From positions 124,001 to 188,000 of the forward strand of contig CAVTSO010000015.1 of NCBI GenBank assembly GCA_963737445.1: a stretch of 64,000 bases of DNA. The letters are read 5' to 3'. The notes beneath the pieces were generated by a model. The model saw nothing but the letters and a program-made list of their open reading frames with translations. It ran no database searches and was not told where the DNA came from. The DNA is from JAICYJ01 sp963737445. GTDB taxonomy: Bacteria; Actinomycetota; Thermoleophilia; Gaiellales; JAICJC01. The position numbers and the translations under genes are program-made. Of this stretch, positions 1 to 9,798 are shown in pieces (position 1 is the stretch's first letter; every line of letters starts with the position of its first letter).

Positions 1-448
1 TCTCGCCGTGGAGGTCGATCTCCGGCGCGACGTCGGCCAGCGGGCGCAGCACGAACTCGCGCTCATGGGCGCGTGGGTGCGGCAGCGTCAAGCGGTCGCT
101 CTCGAGCTGCCGGCCGTCGTACCAGATCAGGTCGAGGTCGAGCGTGCGCGGGCCGAACCGGATGCCGCGCTCGCGGCCGCCCTCAGCCTCGATCGCGAGC
201 AGCGCATCCAGCAGGGGCAACGGCGCGAGCGTCGTATCCAGTCCCACCACGGCGTTCAGGAACGCCGGCTGTTCCCTCAATCCGACCGGCTCGGTCTCGT
301 AGACCGGGGATGCGGCCACGACGGTGCCCAGCCCGCCCAGCGAGGTCGCCGCACGACGCAGCGCCTGCAGCGAGTCGCCCAGGTTACTCCCCAAAGAGAT
401 GTACGCCCGGTTCCCTCGTAAGGGTGCACTTGCTGACATTTCCATCAT
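1..448 (-). CDS. folK: 2-amino-4-hydroxy-6-hydroxymethyldihydropteridine pyrophosphokinase (partial, 3' end outside window)
   Basis: This enzyme transfers pyrophosphate from ATP to hydroxymethyl-dihydropterin, the step before dihydropteroate synthase in folate synthesis. The minus strand reads ISLGSNLGDS near the N-terminus, then SPVYETEPVG, FLNAVVGL and the HPPK signature RFGPRTLDLDLIWYDG, followed by LPHPRAHEREFVLRPL. All are in the family order. About 149 codons are present and the C-terminus runs off the left edge. Two adjacent ATGs are possible starts; the outer one is used. The reading frame has no stop in the window. folB and folP lie further right on the same strand but are separated from this gene by a regulator and a small membrane protein. 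Confidence 0.9.
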   Translation of the reverse strand, partial: MMEMSASAPLRGNRAYISLGSNLGDSLQALRRAATSLGGLGTVVAASPVYETEPVGLREQPAFLNAVVGLDTTLAPLPLLDALLAIEAEGGRERGIRFGPRTLDLDLIWYDGRQLESDRLTLPHPRAHEREFVLRPLADVAPEIDLHGE

Positions 449-538
449 GTTTTCTTCACAAATGACGATGCAGATAGTCCGGTGCCGGATACCTGCGTTG
501 GCCGCCGCCGGGCTCCCCAACTTGTCAAGGAAGGTGCC

Positions 539-850
539 ATGTCGACCCTCATGGAACTGACCATCGTGCTGCTCGTCTGCCCGGCCGCCCTGGCCGCGTG
601 GGTCGACGCACGGTACCCCAGCATCCGCCCCACCGAGCTGCGCCGCGTGGCCGTGCACATCGGCATCACCGGCCTGGTCGCGTTCGTGCTGCTGCGACCC
701 GCTCTGATCGGCGTCGGCATGCTGCTGCACGGCAACACTGGCCGCGCCGCGGCGATCAGCGTGGCCTGCATCGTCATCACCTACTGCGTGATGGTCACCA
801 TGTGGGCGATGCGCAGCGCCGCCGAGATGGCGAGCACCGGGCGCCGCTAG
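539..850 (+). CDS. Small three-helix membrane protein, unknown function
   Basis: The predicted protein has 103 residues and three hydrophobic stretches: roughly residues 5-20 (ELTIVLLVCPAALAAW), 38-60, and 72-92. They are separated by short basic loops, so it is probably an integral membrane protein. The ATG is preceded by AAGGAAGG at good spacing, which decides this start over an upstream in-frame ATG. It is the only plus-strand gene between folK and folB. Its TAG stop is the first three bases of repeat element A. No family is recognised. Confidence 0.6.
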   Translation: MSTLMELTIVLLVCPAALAAWVDARYPSIRPTELRRVAVHIGITGLVAFVLLRPALIGVGMLLHGNTGRAAAISVACIVITYCVMVTMWAMRSAAEMASTGRR

Positions 851-1012
851 CTGGTTGATTCAGGGGATGCGTGGATGCTGGGCGCAGGATGGGGTGCGCT
901 GGACGTCGGGAGCGTCCGCAGGGCAGGCTGGGCCTGTCCCGGCCAAGGACGATCGTGGCGCCCAGCGTGCCTCAGACCAGTCCAGCGCCGCGCAGTCCGT
1001 GGATCATCCGGC
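848..1012 (-). repeat. Stop-codon-embedded inverted-end repeat, copy A
   Basis: This is a roughly 165-bp non-coding element, a reverse-orientation relative of copies B (14301-14465) and C (43177-43345). Read on the minus strand it shares the blocks GCGGCGCTGGACTGG, GCCACGATCGTCCTTG, CGGACGCTCCCGACGTCC and CCCATCCTGCGCCCAGCAT with copy C. Its plus-strand left end is TAG followed by CTGGTTGATTC. The right end is degenerate, having lost a few bases of the usual GATTGATTCCACG end. GCGCTGGAC and GTCCAGCGC can form an inner stem. It lies between the stop of the small membrane protein gene and the stop of the convergent regulator gene. Confidence 0.85.
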
Positions 1013-1015
1013 TGT

Positions 1016-1666
1016 TCAGACAGCGATCTCGCGCAGCGTGGCCGCCGCCTCGGCGCGGTTCTTGGCACGCAACTTGCGCAGGATCGACTTGACGTGCCAG
1101 CGCACCGTCTCGGGTGACAGGCACAGCCGCTCGGCGATGACGGCCGTGCTGTGGCCGGCGGCGATCAGCTGCAGGATCTCCAGCTGTCGCGGGGTCAGGC
1201 GTTCCCGGTGCGGGAAGTGCGAGGCCAGCGTGACGCGGCGGTCGCCGTCGCGCAGGTCGCGGACGAGATAGCCGGTCATCTGGCGCGAGAGCGCCGCCTC
1301 TCCCACGAACACGCCCTCGAGCGCCCGGACAAGCCGCTCGGGTGCCTGCTCCTTGGTCAGGAAGCCGTCGGCGCCGGCCCTGATCGCGGCCAGCATCTCG
1401 TTGGAGTCGTGCGACACCGTCAGCACCACGGCGCGGATGCGCGGGTCGTGGGCGGCGACGCGCTTGACCAGTTCGATGCCGCTGCCGTCGCTGAGGTAGA
1501 GGTCGGTGAGCACCGCGTCGGGCCGGGTCGCGCGGACGACGGCCATGGCCTCCACCACGCCATCGGCGACCCCTGCCACGGCCACACCGCCGGCCTCGAG
1601 CAGGCCGACCAGACCACAGCGGTAGATCGGGTGATCGTCAACGACGACAACGCGCAGTTGCTCCAT
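1016..1666 (-). CDS. NarL/LuxR-type response regulator (orphan)
   Basis: The protein is a 216-residue two-domain regulator. The receiver domain has the acidic pair D10-D11, a phospho-acceptor Asp near residue 55 (AVLTDLYLSDG) and the conserved Lys near 105 (FLTKE). The C-terminal LuxR-type helix-turn-helix spans about 154-205 (LTPRQLEILQLIAAG, then VIAERLCLSPETVRWHV). It presumably binds DNA when phosphorylated, but no histidine kinase lies next to it. GGAGGT directly abuts the ATG, an unusually tight spacing. Three regularly spaced palindromes sit upstream. It interrupts the folP-folB-folK order and may be a later insertion. Confidence 0.9.
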   Translation of the reverse strand: MEQLRVVVVDDHPIYRCGLVGLLEAGGVAVAGVADGVVEAMAVVRATRPDAVLTDLYLSDGSGIELVKRVAAHDPRIRAVVLTVSHDSNEMLAAIRAGADGFLTKEQAPERLVRALEGVFVGEAALSRQMTGYLVRDLRDGDRRVTLASHFPHRERLTPRQLEILQLIAAGHSTAVIAERLCLSPETVRWHVKSILRKLRAKNRAEAAATLREIAV

Positions 1667-1744
1667 ACCTCCGTTATACGGGGGGATCGTGGGTGGTGTA
1701 AGACCACCCCACCAAGAAGCGGACCCACCCTCCCTCCGCCGCTT

Positions 1745-1820
1745 CTACGAAATTCGAGGCGAACTCGGCCCCGATCTACGAATTTCGTAGCCGTGACGGG
1801 GTCTGGCTACGAAATTCGTG
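1745..1820. promoter_or_regulatory. Three palindromic CTACGAAWTTCG sites at exact 31-bp period
   Basis: CTACGAAATTCG begins at 1745, CTACGAATTTCGTAG at 1776 and CTACGAAATTCGTG at 1807, so the spacing is 31 bp twice, close to three helical turns. The middle copy is a near-perfect 15-bp palindrome. The sites lie 79-155 bp upstream of the LuxR-type regulator start and downstream of folB. Regular spacing of palindromes on one helix face is typical of operator arrays, so autoregulation by the neighbouring regulator is a reasonable inference, but nothing shows the binding protein. Confidence 0.5.
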
Positions 1821-1851
1821 CAACACCGGTGCCAGGCGCGCGTGTTGCGCC
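1820..1851. repeat. 32-bp hairpin repeat, copy 1
   Basis: GCAACACCGGTGCCAGGCGC followed by GCGTGTTGCGCC matches the intergenic copy at 24618-24649 in 30 of 32 positions. GCAACA and TGTTGC at the two sides form a short stem around a GC-rich loop. It directly follows the third 31-bp-spaced palindrome, overlapping its last base. Confidence 0.6.
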
Positions 1852-1880
1852 GGCGAATCGTGACGGGGCCAATGCGAGGG

Positions 1881-2237
1881 TCACGGACGCGTCACGGTGA
1901 CCCGCACATCGCCGAAGGGGTGGCCGATCGGGGCCTGCGGCTTGTGTACGGTGACCTGCACCCGCTCAGCCGGGAACCGCTCGATCAGGTCGTCGGCGAT
2001 GACGGCGGCCAGGCGCTCCAGCAGGTTGTATGGGCCGCCGCCGGCCAGCTCCACCACCCGGTCGCAGACGGCGCCGTAGTCGATCGCTTCCTCGAGCCGG
2101 TCGCTCTGCTCCGAGGCGCCGGAGCCAGTCAGCCGCACGTCGAACACGAACGGCTGGCCGTCGCGGCGCTCGTGCTCGTAGACCCCGTGGTGGGCGAACA
2201 CCTCGAGCCCCACGACCTCGACCACGGGCCCGGTCAC
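1881..2237 (-). CDS. folB: Dihydroneopterin aldolase
   Basis: This enzyme converts dihydroneopterin to hydroxymethyl-dihydropterin and glycolaldehyde in folate synthesis. The 118-residue length is normal for the family. Visible family features are VVGLEVFAHHGVYEHER near the N-terminus, FVFDVRL, DYGAVCDRV, the NLLERLA segment and the C-terminal VTVHKPQAPI. The start overlaps the folP stop by four bases (ATGA), so the two are translationally coupled. Confidence 0.93.
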   Translation of the reverse strand: MTGPVVEVVGLEVFAHHGVYEHERRDGQPFVFDVRLTGSGASEQSDRLEEAIDYGAVCDRVVELAGGGPYNLLERLAAVIADDLIERFPAERVQVTVHKPQAPIGHPFGDVRVTVTRP

Positions 2238-3066
2238 GGCCGCCCCCGTCCCACCGCCGCGGCCACGTCCAGCGCCTCGCGGTTGGGCGCCACGTCGTGC
2301 ACCCGGAACATCCAGCCGCCGCGCCGGTAGGCCTCCAGGTTCGCGGCCACGGTCCCGGCCACGCGCTCCTTCTCGGCCCGGCCCGTGATCTGCCCCAAAA
2401 ACCGCTTCCGCGACAGCGCCACCAGCACCGGGTAGCCCAGCGCCGCGATCCGGTCGAGCTCCCGCAGCAGCGTCAGGTTGTGCTCGATCGTCTTTCCGAA
2501 CCCGATGCCGGGATCAATGCAGATCAGCTCGCGAGCGATCCCCTGCGACTCCGCGAACCTGGCCCGCTCCGCCAGGAACTCGCCGACCTCCGCCACCACG
2601 TCCACGTAGCGGGGGTCGTCCTGCATCGTCCCGGGCGTACCCTGCATGTGCATCAGGCAGACCGGCACCCCGGCCGCCCGCACCACCTCCGCCATGGCCG
2701 GATCGTGCCGCAGCGCGGACACGTCGTTCACGAACACCGCGCCTGCCGCGAGCGCCCGCCGCGCCACCTCCGCCTTCATCGTGTCGATCGAGATCGGCAC
2801 CGCCGTTCGCCCGCCAGCCCTTCGACCACCGGGAGCACGCGCGCCAGCTCCCGCTCCGGTCGGATACCGGCTCCGCCCCGGGCCGCGTGGACTCGCCGCC
2901 GATGTCGATCAGGTCGGCGCCCTGCCTCGGCCAGCGCCAGCCCGTGCGCGATCGCCGCGGTCCGGGTCCAGGAAGTCGCCGCCGTCGGAGAACGAGTCCG
3001 GCGTCACGTTGATACGCCCATCAGCGCCGGCGCCGGGTAGCGCCGCGTCAGCACCGTGTCCGGCAC
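2234..3066 (-). CDS. folP: Dihydropteroate synthase (N-terminal half frameshifted in this sequence)
   Basis: This enzyme condenses hydroxymethyl-dihydropterin pyrophosphate with p-aminobenzoate. The C-terminal 188 codons are open: PISIDTMKAEVA, FVNDVSAL, PVCLMHMQG, ICIDPGIGFGKT, LVALSRKRF and the final VHDVAPNREAL. The N-terminal half (MGV, NVTPDSFSDGGDFLDP, DLIDIGGESTRPGAEP) is recognisable only by switching frames about five times between 2800 and 3030, each a one-base gain or loss. A GTG at 3066 is in frame with MGV and is taken as the start. The exact conservation around each break argues for sequence indels rather than decay. Confidence 0.85.
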
Positions 3067-3067
3067 C

Positions 3068-3870
3068 AGCGGGGCCGGGGACTGTCGCCGCCGATGGCCG
3101 GCCGGCCGCGGCACGAACACCGGAGTGTCCGGCATCCAGCGCACCGCCGAGAAGATGGTCGCATACAGCAGCCCCAGGATCGGCACCGGCACCCAGCCGC
3201 CGCCGGTCGTGCCCATCACCAGCGTGTTCCAGCTGCCGTGGAGACCGCGATCCCCGGCAGCAGCGAGCCGGTCCGCCGGCGCAGCCATGCCAGCAGCATC
3301 CCCTCCGCCGAGAACAGGATCAGCACCCCCGGCTCGACGTGCAGCCCGGCCCAGACCACGCCCGACACCAGCGCACCCGGCCAGAACCCGAACCGGCGCG
3401 CCAGCGCCGAGAACAGGAACCCGCGCATGGCCACCTCCTCGGTCCACGGCGCCACCATCACCGCCAGGGCGCTGAGCGCGATCTTGTAGCCGAGGCCGGA
3501 GTGGTCCGCGCCGAGGTCGTTGGTGCCGGTCAGGTGCAGCGCGCTGCGTGATCGCGATCGCCACGGCCCCGATCCCGATCGCGGCCGGGATGAAGATGGC
3601 GATACCCGAGATCCAGCGGCGAGCCCGGGCCGCGCCGAACGCGGCCCACTCGCGCCGCCGGTTGGCGAAGGCCAGCTCGAAGCAGACCGGCAGGATCATG
3701 GCCACGCCGAACATCAGCGCGAAGGCGGCCAGCAGCCCGGCCGCCAGCGTCGTCTGCTGGTTCGTCAGCTGCCCGGCCACCAGCCCCTCCAGCACGAACA
3801 GCAGCACGAACAGCGTCATGCTCAGGAACACCGCACGCCCCCAGCCAACGGGTTGACGGTCGGTGATCAC
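3068..3870 (-). CDS. CPBP-family intramembrane protease-like protein (frameshifted)
   Basis: This is a hydrophobic protein with several membrane helices. A segment reading APWTEEVAMRGFLF carries the EExxxRG motif of CPBP (Abi/type II CAAX protease-like) proteins. A later frame reads HGSWNTLVM, which fits the second histidine motif. The protein is split over at least three frames with breaks near 3540 and 3240, so its boundaries are approximate and the 3' end near folP is uncertain. The GTG start at 3870 is chosen because TACGAT lies exactly six bases upstream, a leaderless pattern seen repeatedly in this window. Confidence 0.6.
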
Positions 3871-3920
3871 CCCGGGATCGTAGCGACTGGGCGTGGACGG
3901 GATCACTAGACTGACCAGCC
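3871..3920. promoter_or_regulatory. Divergent leaderless promoter pair
   Basis: On the minus strand TACGAT precedes the CPBP gene GTG by six bases. On the plus strand TAGACT precedes the methyltransferase GTG by eight bases. Both fit an actinobacterial -10 TANNNT placed so that transcription begins at or next to the start codon, and neither start has a ribosome-binding site. Confidence 0.45.
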
Positions 3921-4577
3921 GTGGAGACGTCGCACACAGCGGTCGAGGCGCGGATGCTCCAGCAGGCGATCCCGGACGGCGCGACGGTGCTCGAGGCGGG
4001 CTGTGGACGCACGACGCGGCTGGCCGACCACCGTGACCGGATCGCCCGGCTGGTCGGGATCGACCTCGACGGCGCCGCCGGCCGCGAGAACGCGTCGCTG
4101 GATGAGTTCATCGAAACCGATCTGTCCGGGCCGCTGCCGTTCGACGACGCCACCTTCGACCTCGTCTACTCCAACTTCGTCGTCGAGCATCTCGACGATC
4201 CCGCCCGGACGTTCGGCGAGTTCCACCGGGTTCTGCGTCCGGACGGCTGGCTGGTGCTGCTGACCAGCAACCGGTCGAACCCGTTCATGGCCGCCGCCAG
4301 GGCGATGCCACAGCGGCTCCGCGTGCTGGTCAAACGCAGCGGCGCCGGCGCTGTCGAACGCGACGTGTTCCCGGCTCGATACCGTGCGAACACGCCCGCA
4401 GCGCTCGAGGCGGCAACCCACGCCGCGGGCTTTACCGCCAGCTCGGTCGCGTATGTCGCAACGCTCCATCGCTACGGGGCCCGGGTTCCCGGTGCTGCGC
4501 ACGTGCTGCGCTGGGCCGAGCGCGCGCTTCCCGAGCGGCGCCGGTCCACGATCGTCGCCGCCTACCGGGCGACCTAG
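3921..4577 (+). CDS. Class I SAM-dependent methyltransferase
   Basis: The protein has 218 residues. It has the SAM-binding motif I VLEAGCGRTTRL near residue 24, an acidic end of strand 2 (VGIDLDG), motif II-like LPFDDATFDLVYSNFVVEHL, and LRPDGWLVLLTSN after it, as in Methyltransf_11/UbiE-like proteins. The substrate is unknown. The start is GTG with a leaderless-type -10. The TAG stop is the first codon of structured element D. Confidence 0.8.
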   Translation: METSHTAVEARMLQQAIPDGATVLEAGCGRTTRLADHRDRIARLVGIDLDGAAGRENASLDEFIETDLSGPLPFDDATFDLVYSNFVVEHLDDPARTFGEFHRVLRPDGWLVLLTSNRSNPFMAAARAMPQRLRVLVKRSGAGAVERDVFPARYRANTPAALEAATHAAGFTASSVAYVATLHRYGARVPGAAHVLRWAERALPERRRSTIVAAYRAT

Positions 4578-4788
4578 ATGATTGATCGATATCTCCGTGA
4601 TGTCCCGGGCGATAACCGAGTCTCGTGCAGGTGCAAGTCGGAACGACTTGCACCGGTCATGAGCGATCTGCGATTACGCCAGATCGCGGACGGAGACGAC
4701 GGTTCGCAGCCGTAGCCATCCTGGCCGCCGCGAACCCTGACCTACCGCAGCGGCCGGGCGCGCGCGAGAGATATCGATCAATCATCTA
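4575..4788. repeat. Structured element D with perfect 21-bp inverted ends and three internal hairpins
   Basis: The left end TAGATGATTGATCGATATCT plus one C is repeated exactly, inverted, at the right end. Inside are three perfect stems: GGTGCAAGTCG/CGACTTGCACC around a three-base loop (4630-4654), GCGATCTG/CAGATCGC (4663-4687) and GGTTCGC/GCGAACC (4701-4736). The shape would be one closing helix with three arms. The first 12 bases of the ends match copy C exactly and copy B with one change, but the interior is unrelated. The element starts at the stop codon of the methyltransferase gene and ends five bases before the stop of the convergent glycosidase gene. Confidence 0.8.
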
Positions 4789-4792
4789 GGAG

Positions 4793-6077
4793 CTACCGGT
4801 AGCGGAGGGTGGTCGCCGTCGGCAGCCAGCGCTCGTAGCCGTAGCCCGTGTACGGCCTGTGTCCGGGGCGGTACATCTCCGCCGAGCCGTTGTTGTCGAA
4901 CCCGATCGCCTGCTGGGCACCCAGCTGTCGCAGCACCCGCGCGAAGCTCAGCATCGTGAGGCCGGATCCGCCGCGGGCGCCGATCAGGATCAGCGATCCC
5001 CGTCCGGAGGTGGTGCGCATCAGCGCCGGCCGCCAGCATCCGCCGCCGCACGTCCACTGCCAGGAGTCGACGATCGTCGGCCGCGACGAGATCGCAACCC
5101 CATCGGACACCAGCTCCGGCTTGCCTCCCATCACGTCCGACACGGAGCTCCAGCCCTTGGCGTCGCCGTTGATGTCGACGACCGGGTGCGCCGACGCCGC
5201 CAGCGCGGACAGTCCCACCTCCGCGATGCCGCCGACCTTCGCGAGCAGGACGGTCCCGGTCTCCGGCACGGTCACCTGCGCCCCCGCCGGCTGGCTGCCG
5301 ACGATCGGGAGCGACGTCGTGGTGCCTGCCGAGGTGGGCTCCGCGAAGGCAAACGCGACCACCGGCTCGGATCTGTCGCTCCCGGTGCGGTTGCGCAGGG
5401 TGCGGTTGCCGCTGAGCACCGTGCGAAACGCCGTCGAGTCGACCGTGAACGCCGCATATCCCTTCGGCACCGTGACCACGGTGCCGGCCGTGTCGTAGGC
5501 GCCGACCTGGTCGCCGCCTGCCGGCAGGGCGCCGAACGCGCCGACCGTCGCGGTCAGCCGGTTGGGGAGCTTCAGCTTGACCGGCTGCGCGCGCGGCCGG
5601 CCGACCTCGAAGTCGCCGGCGGAGAGGTATCCCACCCCCGGGACCGCCCCAGCCGAAGTTGTAGATCTTCCTGTCCTTGACCAGGATGCCGCTGTTGCGG
5701 TAGGCGGAACGGGTGGTGTATGCGGAGTAGTCGCCGTTGATTGCGGCGAGCAGGCCCGCCGGTGCGCCGAGTGAGGAGACCGGGTGCACGTCGACCGTCT
5801 CGGAAGCCGGGTGGTAGGTACCGAGCAGCGCCGAGCCAAGCCTCACATGGGTGTCGCCGACCGCCCACGAGATCCTGTAGATCTCCTGGACCCGGGAGTA
5901 GCCGCGCACGCTCGCCCGGTAATGGGTGAAGATGACGCCCCGGCGCAGGGTCGTTCGCGACACCACGCGCAGGTGCGTGATCGGGCCGGGAAGCGGCGTT
6001 GCCGGAGCGGATGAGGTCGACACGACGAAGACCACCACGGCGCTCGCAAGCAGCAGGATAATCCGTCGCGAAGCCAT
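4793..6077 (-). CDS. Secreted phosphodiester glycosidase-family protein (one frameshift)
   Basis: The N-terminus is a signal peptide (basic MASRR, then a hydrophobic run to about residue 26). The mature protein has INGDYSAY early, then VDINGDAKGW, and near the C-terminus GSLILIGARGG, FARVLRQLGAQQAIGFDNNG with AEMYRPG. This is the pattern of the NAGPA/DUF2233 phosphodiester glycosidase domain, whose members act outside the cytoplasm. One frame change near 5635, in a run of C residues, joins NFGWGGPGG to VGYLSAGDFEVG, so the sequence probably lacks or gains one base there. The substrate is unknown. Confidence 0.75.
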
Positions 6078-6148
6078 CCCGGTTGTGTCGTCACGGCATG
6101 ACCGCTACACCACCCCGCGAACGGGTGATCGCGCCGAGCTCGGGGTGG

Positions 6149-8119
<1,971 letters not shown>

Positions 8120-8293
8120 GGGTTGCTTCGCCTACCTGCCTGGGGAACTGACCTGAACGATATCACGGAGGTTTTCCGGCTCATTGGCGCCCGACGTTCG
8201 AACCACCACCACTGATAACGCCGCCGGCACGACGACGGATGTCCTCACGAAAAGGTCTATCGGCAACGGCCGGTGGCGACTTGAAACGGCCGG
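8120..8293 (-). promoter_or_regulatory. ftsH upstream region with a 20-bp-spaced direct repeat
   Basis: This is the gap between the hpt stop and the ftsH start. AACGGCCGGT occurs at 8265-8274 and again at 8285-8294, exactly 20 bp apart and about two helical turns, at the hpt-proximal end. It could be a control site or chance in GC-rich DNA. No CIRCE or HAIR heat-shock element is visible. Confidence 0.2.
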
Positions 8294-8869
8294 TCAGAGC
8301 AGGTCCTCTGGCAGGCGCGACTCGTCCAGAGCGGCCACGTAGGGCAGGCTGCGGTAGCGCTCGCCGTAGTCGAGGCCGTAGCCGATCGCGAACCGGTTGG
8401 GGATCTCGAAGCCGACGTAGCGGCAGGTGATGTCGGTCTGGCGGCGCTCGGGCTTGATCAGGAGCGCGCACACCTCGAGCGTGACCGGTGAGCGCGCCTG
8501 CAGGTTCCGCACCAGATATGAGAGTGTCAGACCGGAGTCGACGATGTCCTCGATGATGACAACGTGACGGCCCTCGATGTTGGCATCGAGGTCCTTCAGG
8601 ATCCGCACCACCCCCGACGAGTCGGTGCCGCTGCCGTAGCTGGAGACGGCCATGAAGTCCATCTCGCAGGGCACCGTCACCCGCCGCACCAGGTCGGCCA
8701 TGAAGAACACCGCGCCCTTCAGCACTCCCACCAGCAACGGCTCGAGCCCCTCATAGTCGCGCGAGATCTGCTCGCCGAGCTCGGAGATGCGCGCCTGCAG
8801 CGCATCCTCCTCGACCAGCGTCTCCGCGATCAGGTGCTCCGGATCGAGAGCGTTGAGGTACGAGCTCAT
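8294..8869 (-). CDS. hpt: Hypoxanthine(-guanine) phosphoribosyltransferase
   Basis: This purine-salvage enzyme joins hypoxanthine or guanine to PRPP. The 191-residue protein carries LVGVLKGAVFFMADLVR, the MDFMAVSSYG flexible-loop region, the PRPP-binding signature VVIIEDIVDSGLTL (about residues 103-116) and FEIPNRFAIGYGLDY near the C-terminus. The start lies 11 bases after the tilS stop, so both are probably co-transcribed. Confidence 0.95.
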   Translation of the reverse strand: MSSYLNALDPEHLIAETLVEEDALQARISELGEQISRDYEGLEPLLVGVLKGAVFFMADLVRRVTVPCEMDFMAVSSYGSGTDSSGVVRILKDLDANIEGRHVVIIEDIVDSGLTLSYLVRNLQARSPVTLEVCALLIKPERRQTDITCRYVGFEIPNRFAIGYGLDYGERYRSLPYVAALDESRLPEDLL

Positions 8870-8880
8870 GTCGCACTAGC

Positions 8881-9798
8881 TTACAGCCCGGGCGCGGTAA
8901 AGCTGAGGTGGGTGCGATCGCGCACCGCCTCGAGATCTGCGGCCAGCGACAGCCGCTCCACGCCACCGCGCCGCTGCGCCAGCTGCTCGAGCCGTCCGCT
9001 CAGCTCCCTGGGCAGCCGCAGCGGCCGCCCGGCGGCGCGCTCCGCGGCCTCGCGCAGCACCAGCACGCGCAGCGCGCGCGGCAGCTCGGCGAAATGCTCG
9101 AGGTCGATCACGTCGCTGACGTGGCCGCCCGCCAGCTCCGAGACCAGATCGTCGAGCTCGGCCAGCAGCTCGGCGCTTCGCGCCAGGTTGAGCTCTGCTC
9201 CGGGATGCACCCGCATCAGCGCCGGCATCACCTCGTGCCGGATCAGGTTGCGACGGAATGCGGGGTCGGCGTTGGTCTCGTCGTCGCGCGGCTCGAGCCC
9301 CTGCCCGGCGCACCAGTCCCGCGTCTCGGCCGCCGTCACGCACAGCAACGGCCGCACCACCCCGTCCGCGGCCGGTCGCATCGCGCTGATCGCGCGCGGG
9401 CCGGACGACGACGCCAGCCGGTAGACCACCGTCTCGGCCTGGTCGCTGAGTGTATGGCCGGTGGCGATCGGCCGGCCGCCGGCCTGCTCGCGGGCGGCCC
9501 TGTAGCGGGCCTCCCGGGCGCGCGCCTCGAGGTTTCCGCCCGGCTCCAGGTCGACCGGCACGACGCTCGCGCCCAGCGCGGCGCAGTAGGCGGCGTCGTC
9601 GAGGCCACGGCTCCCCCGCAGGCCATGCTCCACGTGCAGCGCCTCCACCGGATGGCCCAGCTCTCGCATCACGCCCCACAGGCAGAGCGAGTCGGCGCCC
9701 CCGGAGACGAGCGTCAGCAGCGGCTGCCCGGGCTCGAGCAGCTGATGCTCCGCGATGAACTCGGCGACCCGGTCTGCGAGATCAGGCGGCCGGCTCAT
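8881..9798 (-). CDS. tilS: tRNA(Ile)-lysidine synthetase
   Basis: TilS adds lysine to C34 of the tRNA(Ile) with a CAU anticodon so that it reads AUA. The PP-loop ATPase motif SGGADSLCLW lies at about residues 29-38. HVEHGLRG, ATGHTLSDQAETV and RRNLIRHEVMPAL follow in family order. The protein has 305 residues and a short C-terminal part. The ATG chosen is inside the end of the preceding Zn-ribbon gene (17-base overlap); the longer in-frame extension has no similarity. Confidence 0.92.
   Translation of the reverse strand: MSRPPDLADRVAEFIAEHQLLEPGQPLLTLVSGGADSLCLWGVMRELGHPVEALHVEHGLRGSRGLDDAAYCAALGASVVPVDLEPGGNLEARAREARYRAAREQAGGRPIATGHTLSDQAETVVYRLASSSGPRAISAMRPAADGVVRPLLCVTAAETRDWCAGQGLEPRDDETNADPAFRRNLIRHEVMPALMRVHPGAELNLARSAELLAELDDLVSELAGGHVSDVIDLEHFAELPRALRVLVLREAAERAAGRPLRLPRELSGRLEQLAQRRGGVERLSLAADLEAVRDRTHLSFTAPGL

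Noticed and set aside
1016..1666. LuxR-type regulator as partner of the 50062 histidine kinase
   Set aside because: That kinase has its own OmpR-type partner overlapping it, and the two loci are 49 kb apart.
1745..1820. Regular 31-bp repeats as a small CRISPR array
   Set aside because: The repeat unit is only 12-15 bp and palindromic, with three copies and no cas genes. Operator-like sites fit better.
4653..4740. Transposase gene for the inverted-end elements
   Set aside because: None of the elements, and no gene in the window, encodes a recognisable transposase; any enzyme must be elsewhere.
4575..4788. tRNA or tmRNA gene in the multi-hairpin element
   Set aside because: No CCA-proximal acceptor pattern, T-loop GTTCRANNC box in the right place or anticodon arm can be made. 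The ends are perfect inverted repeats instead.
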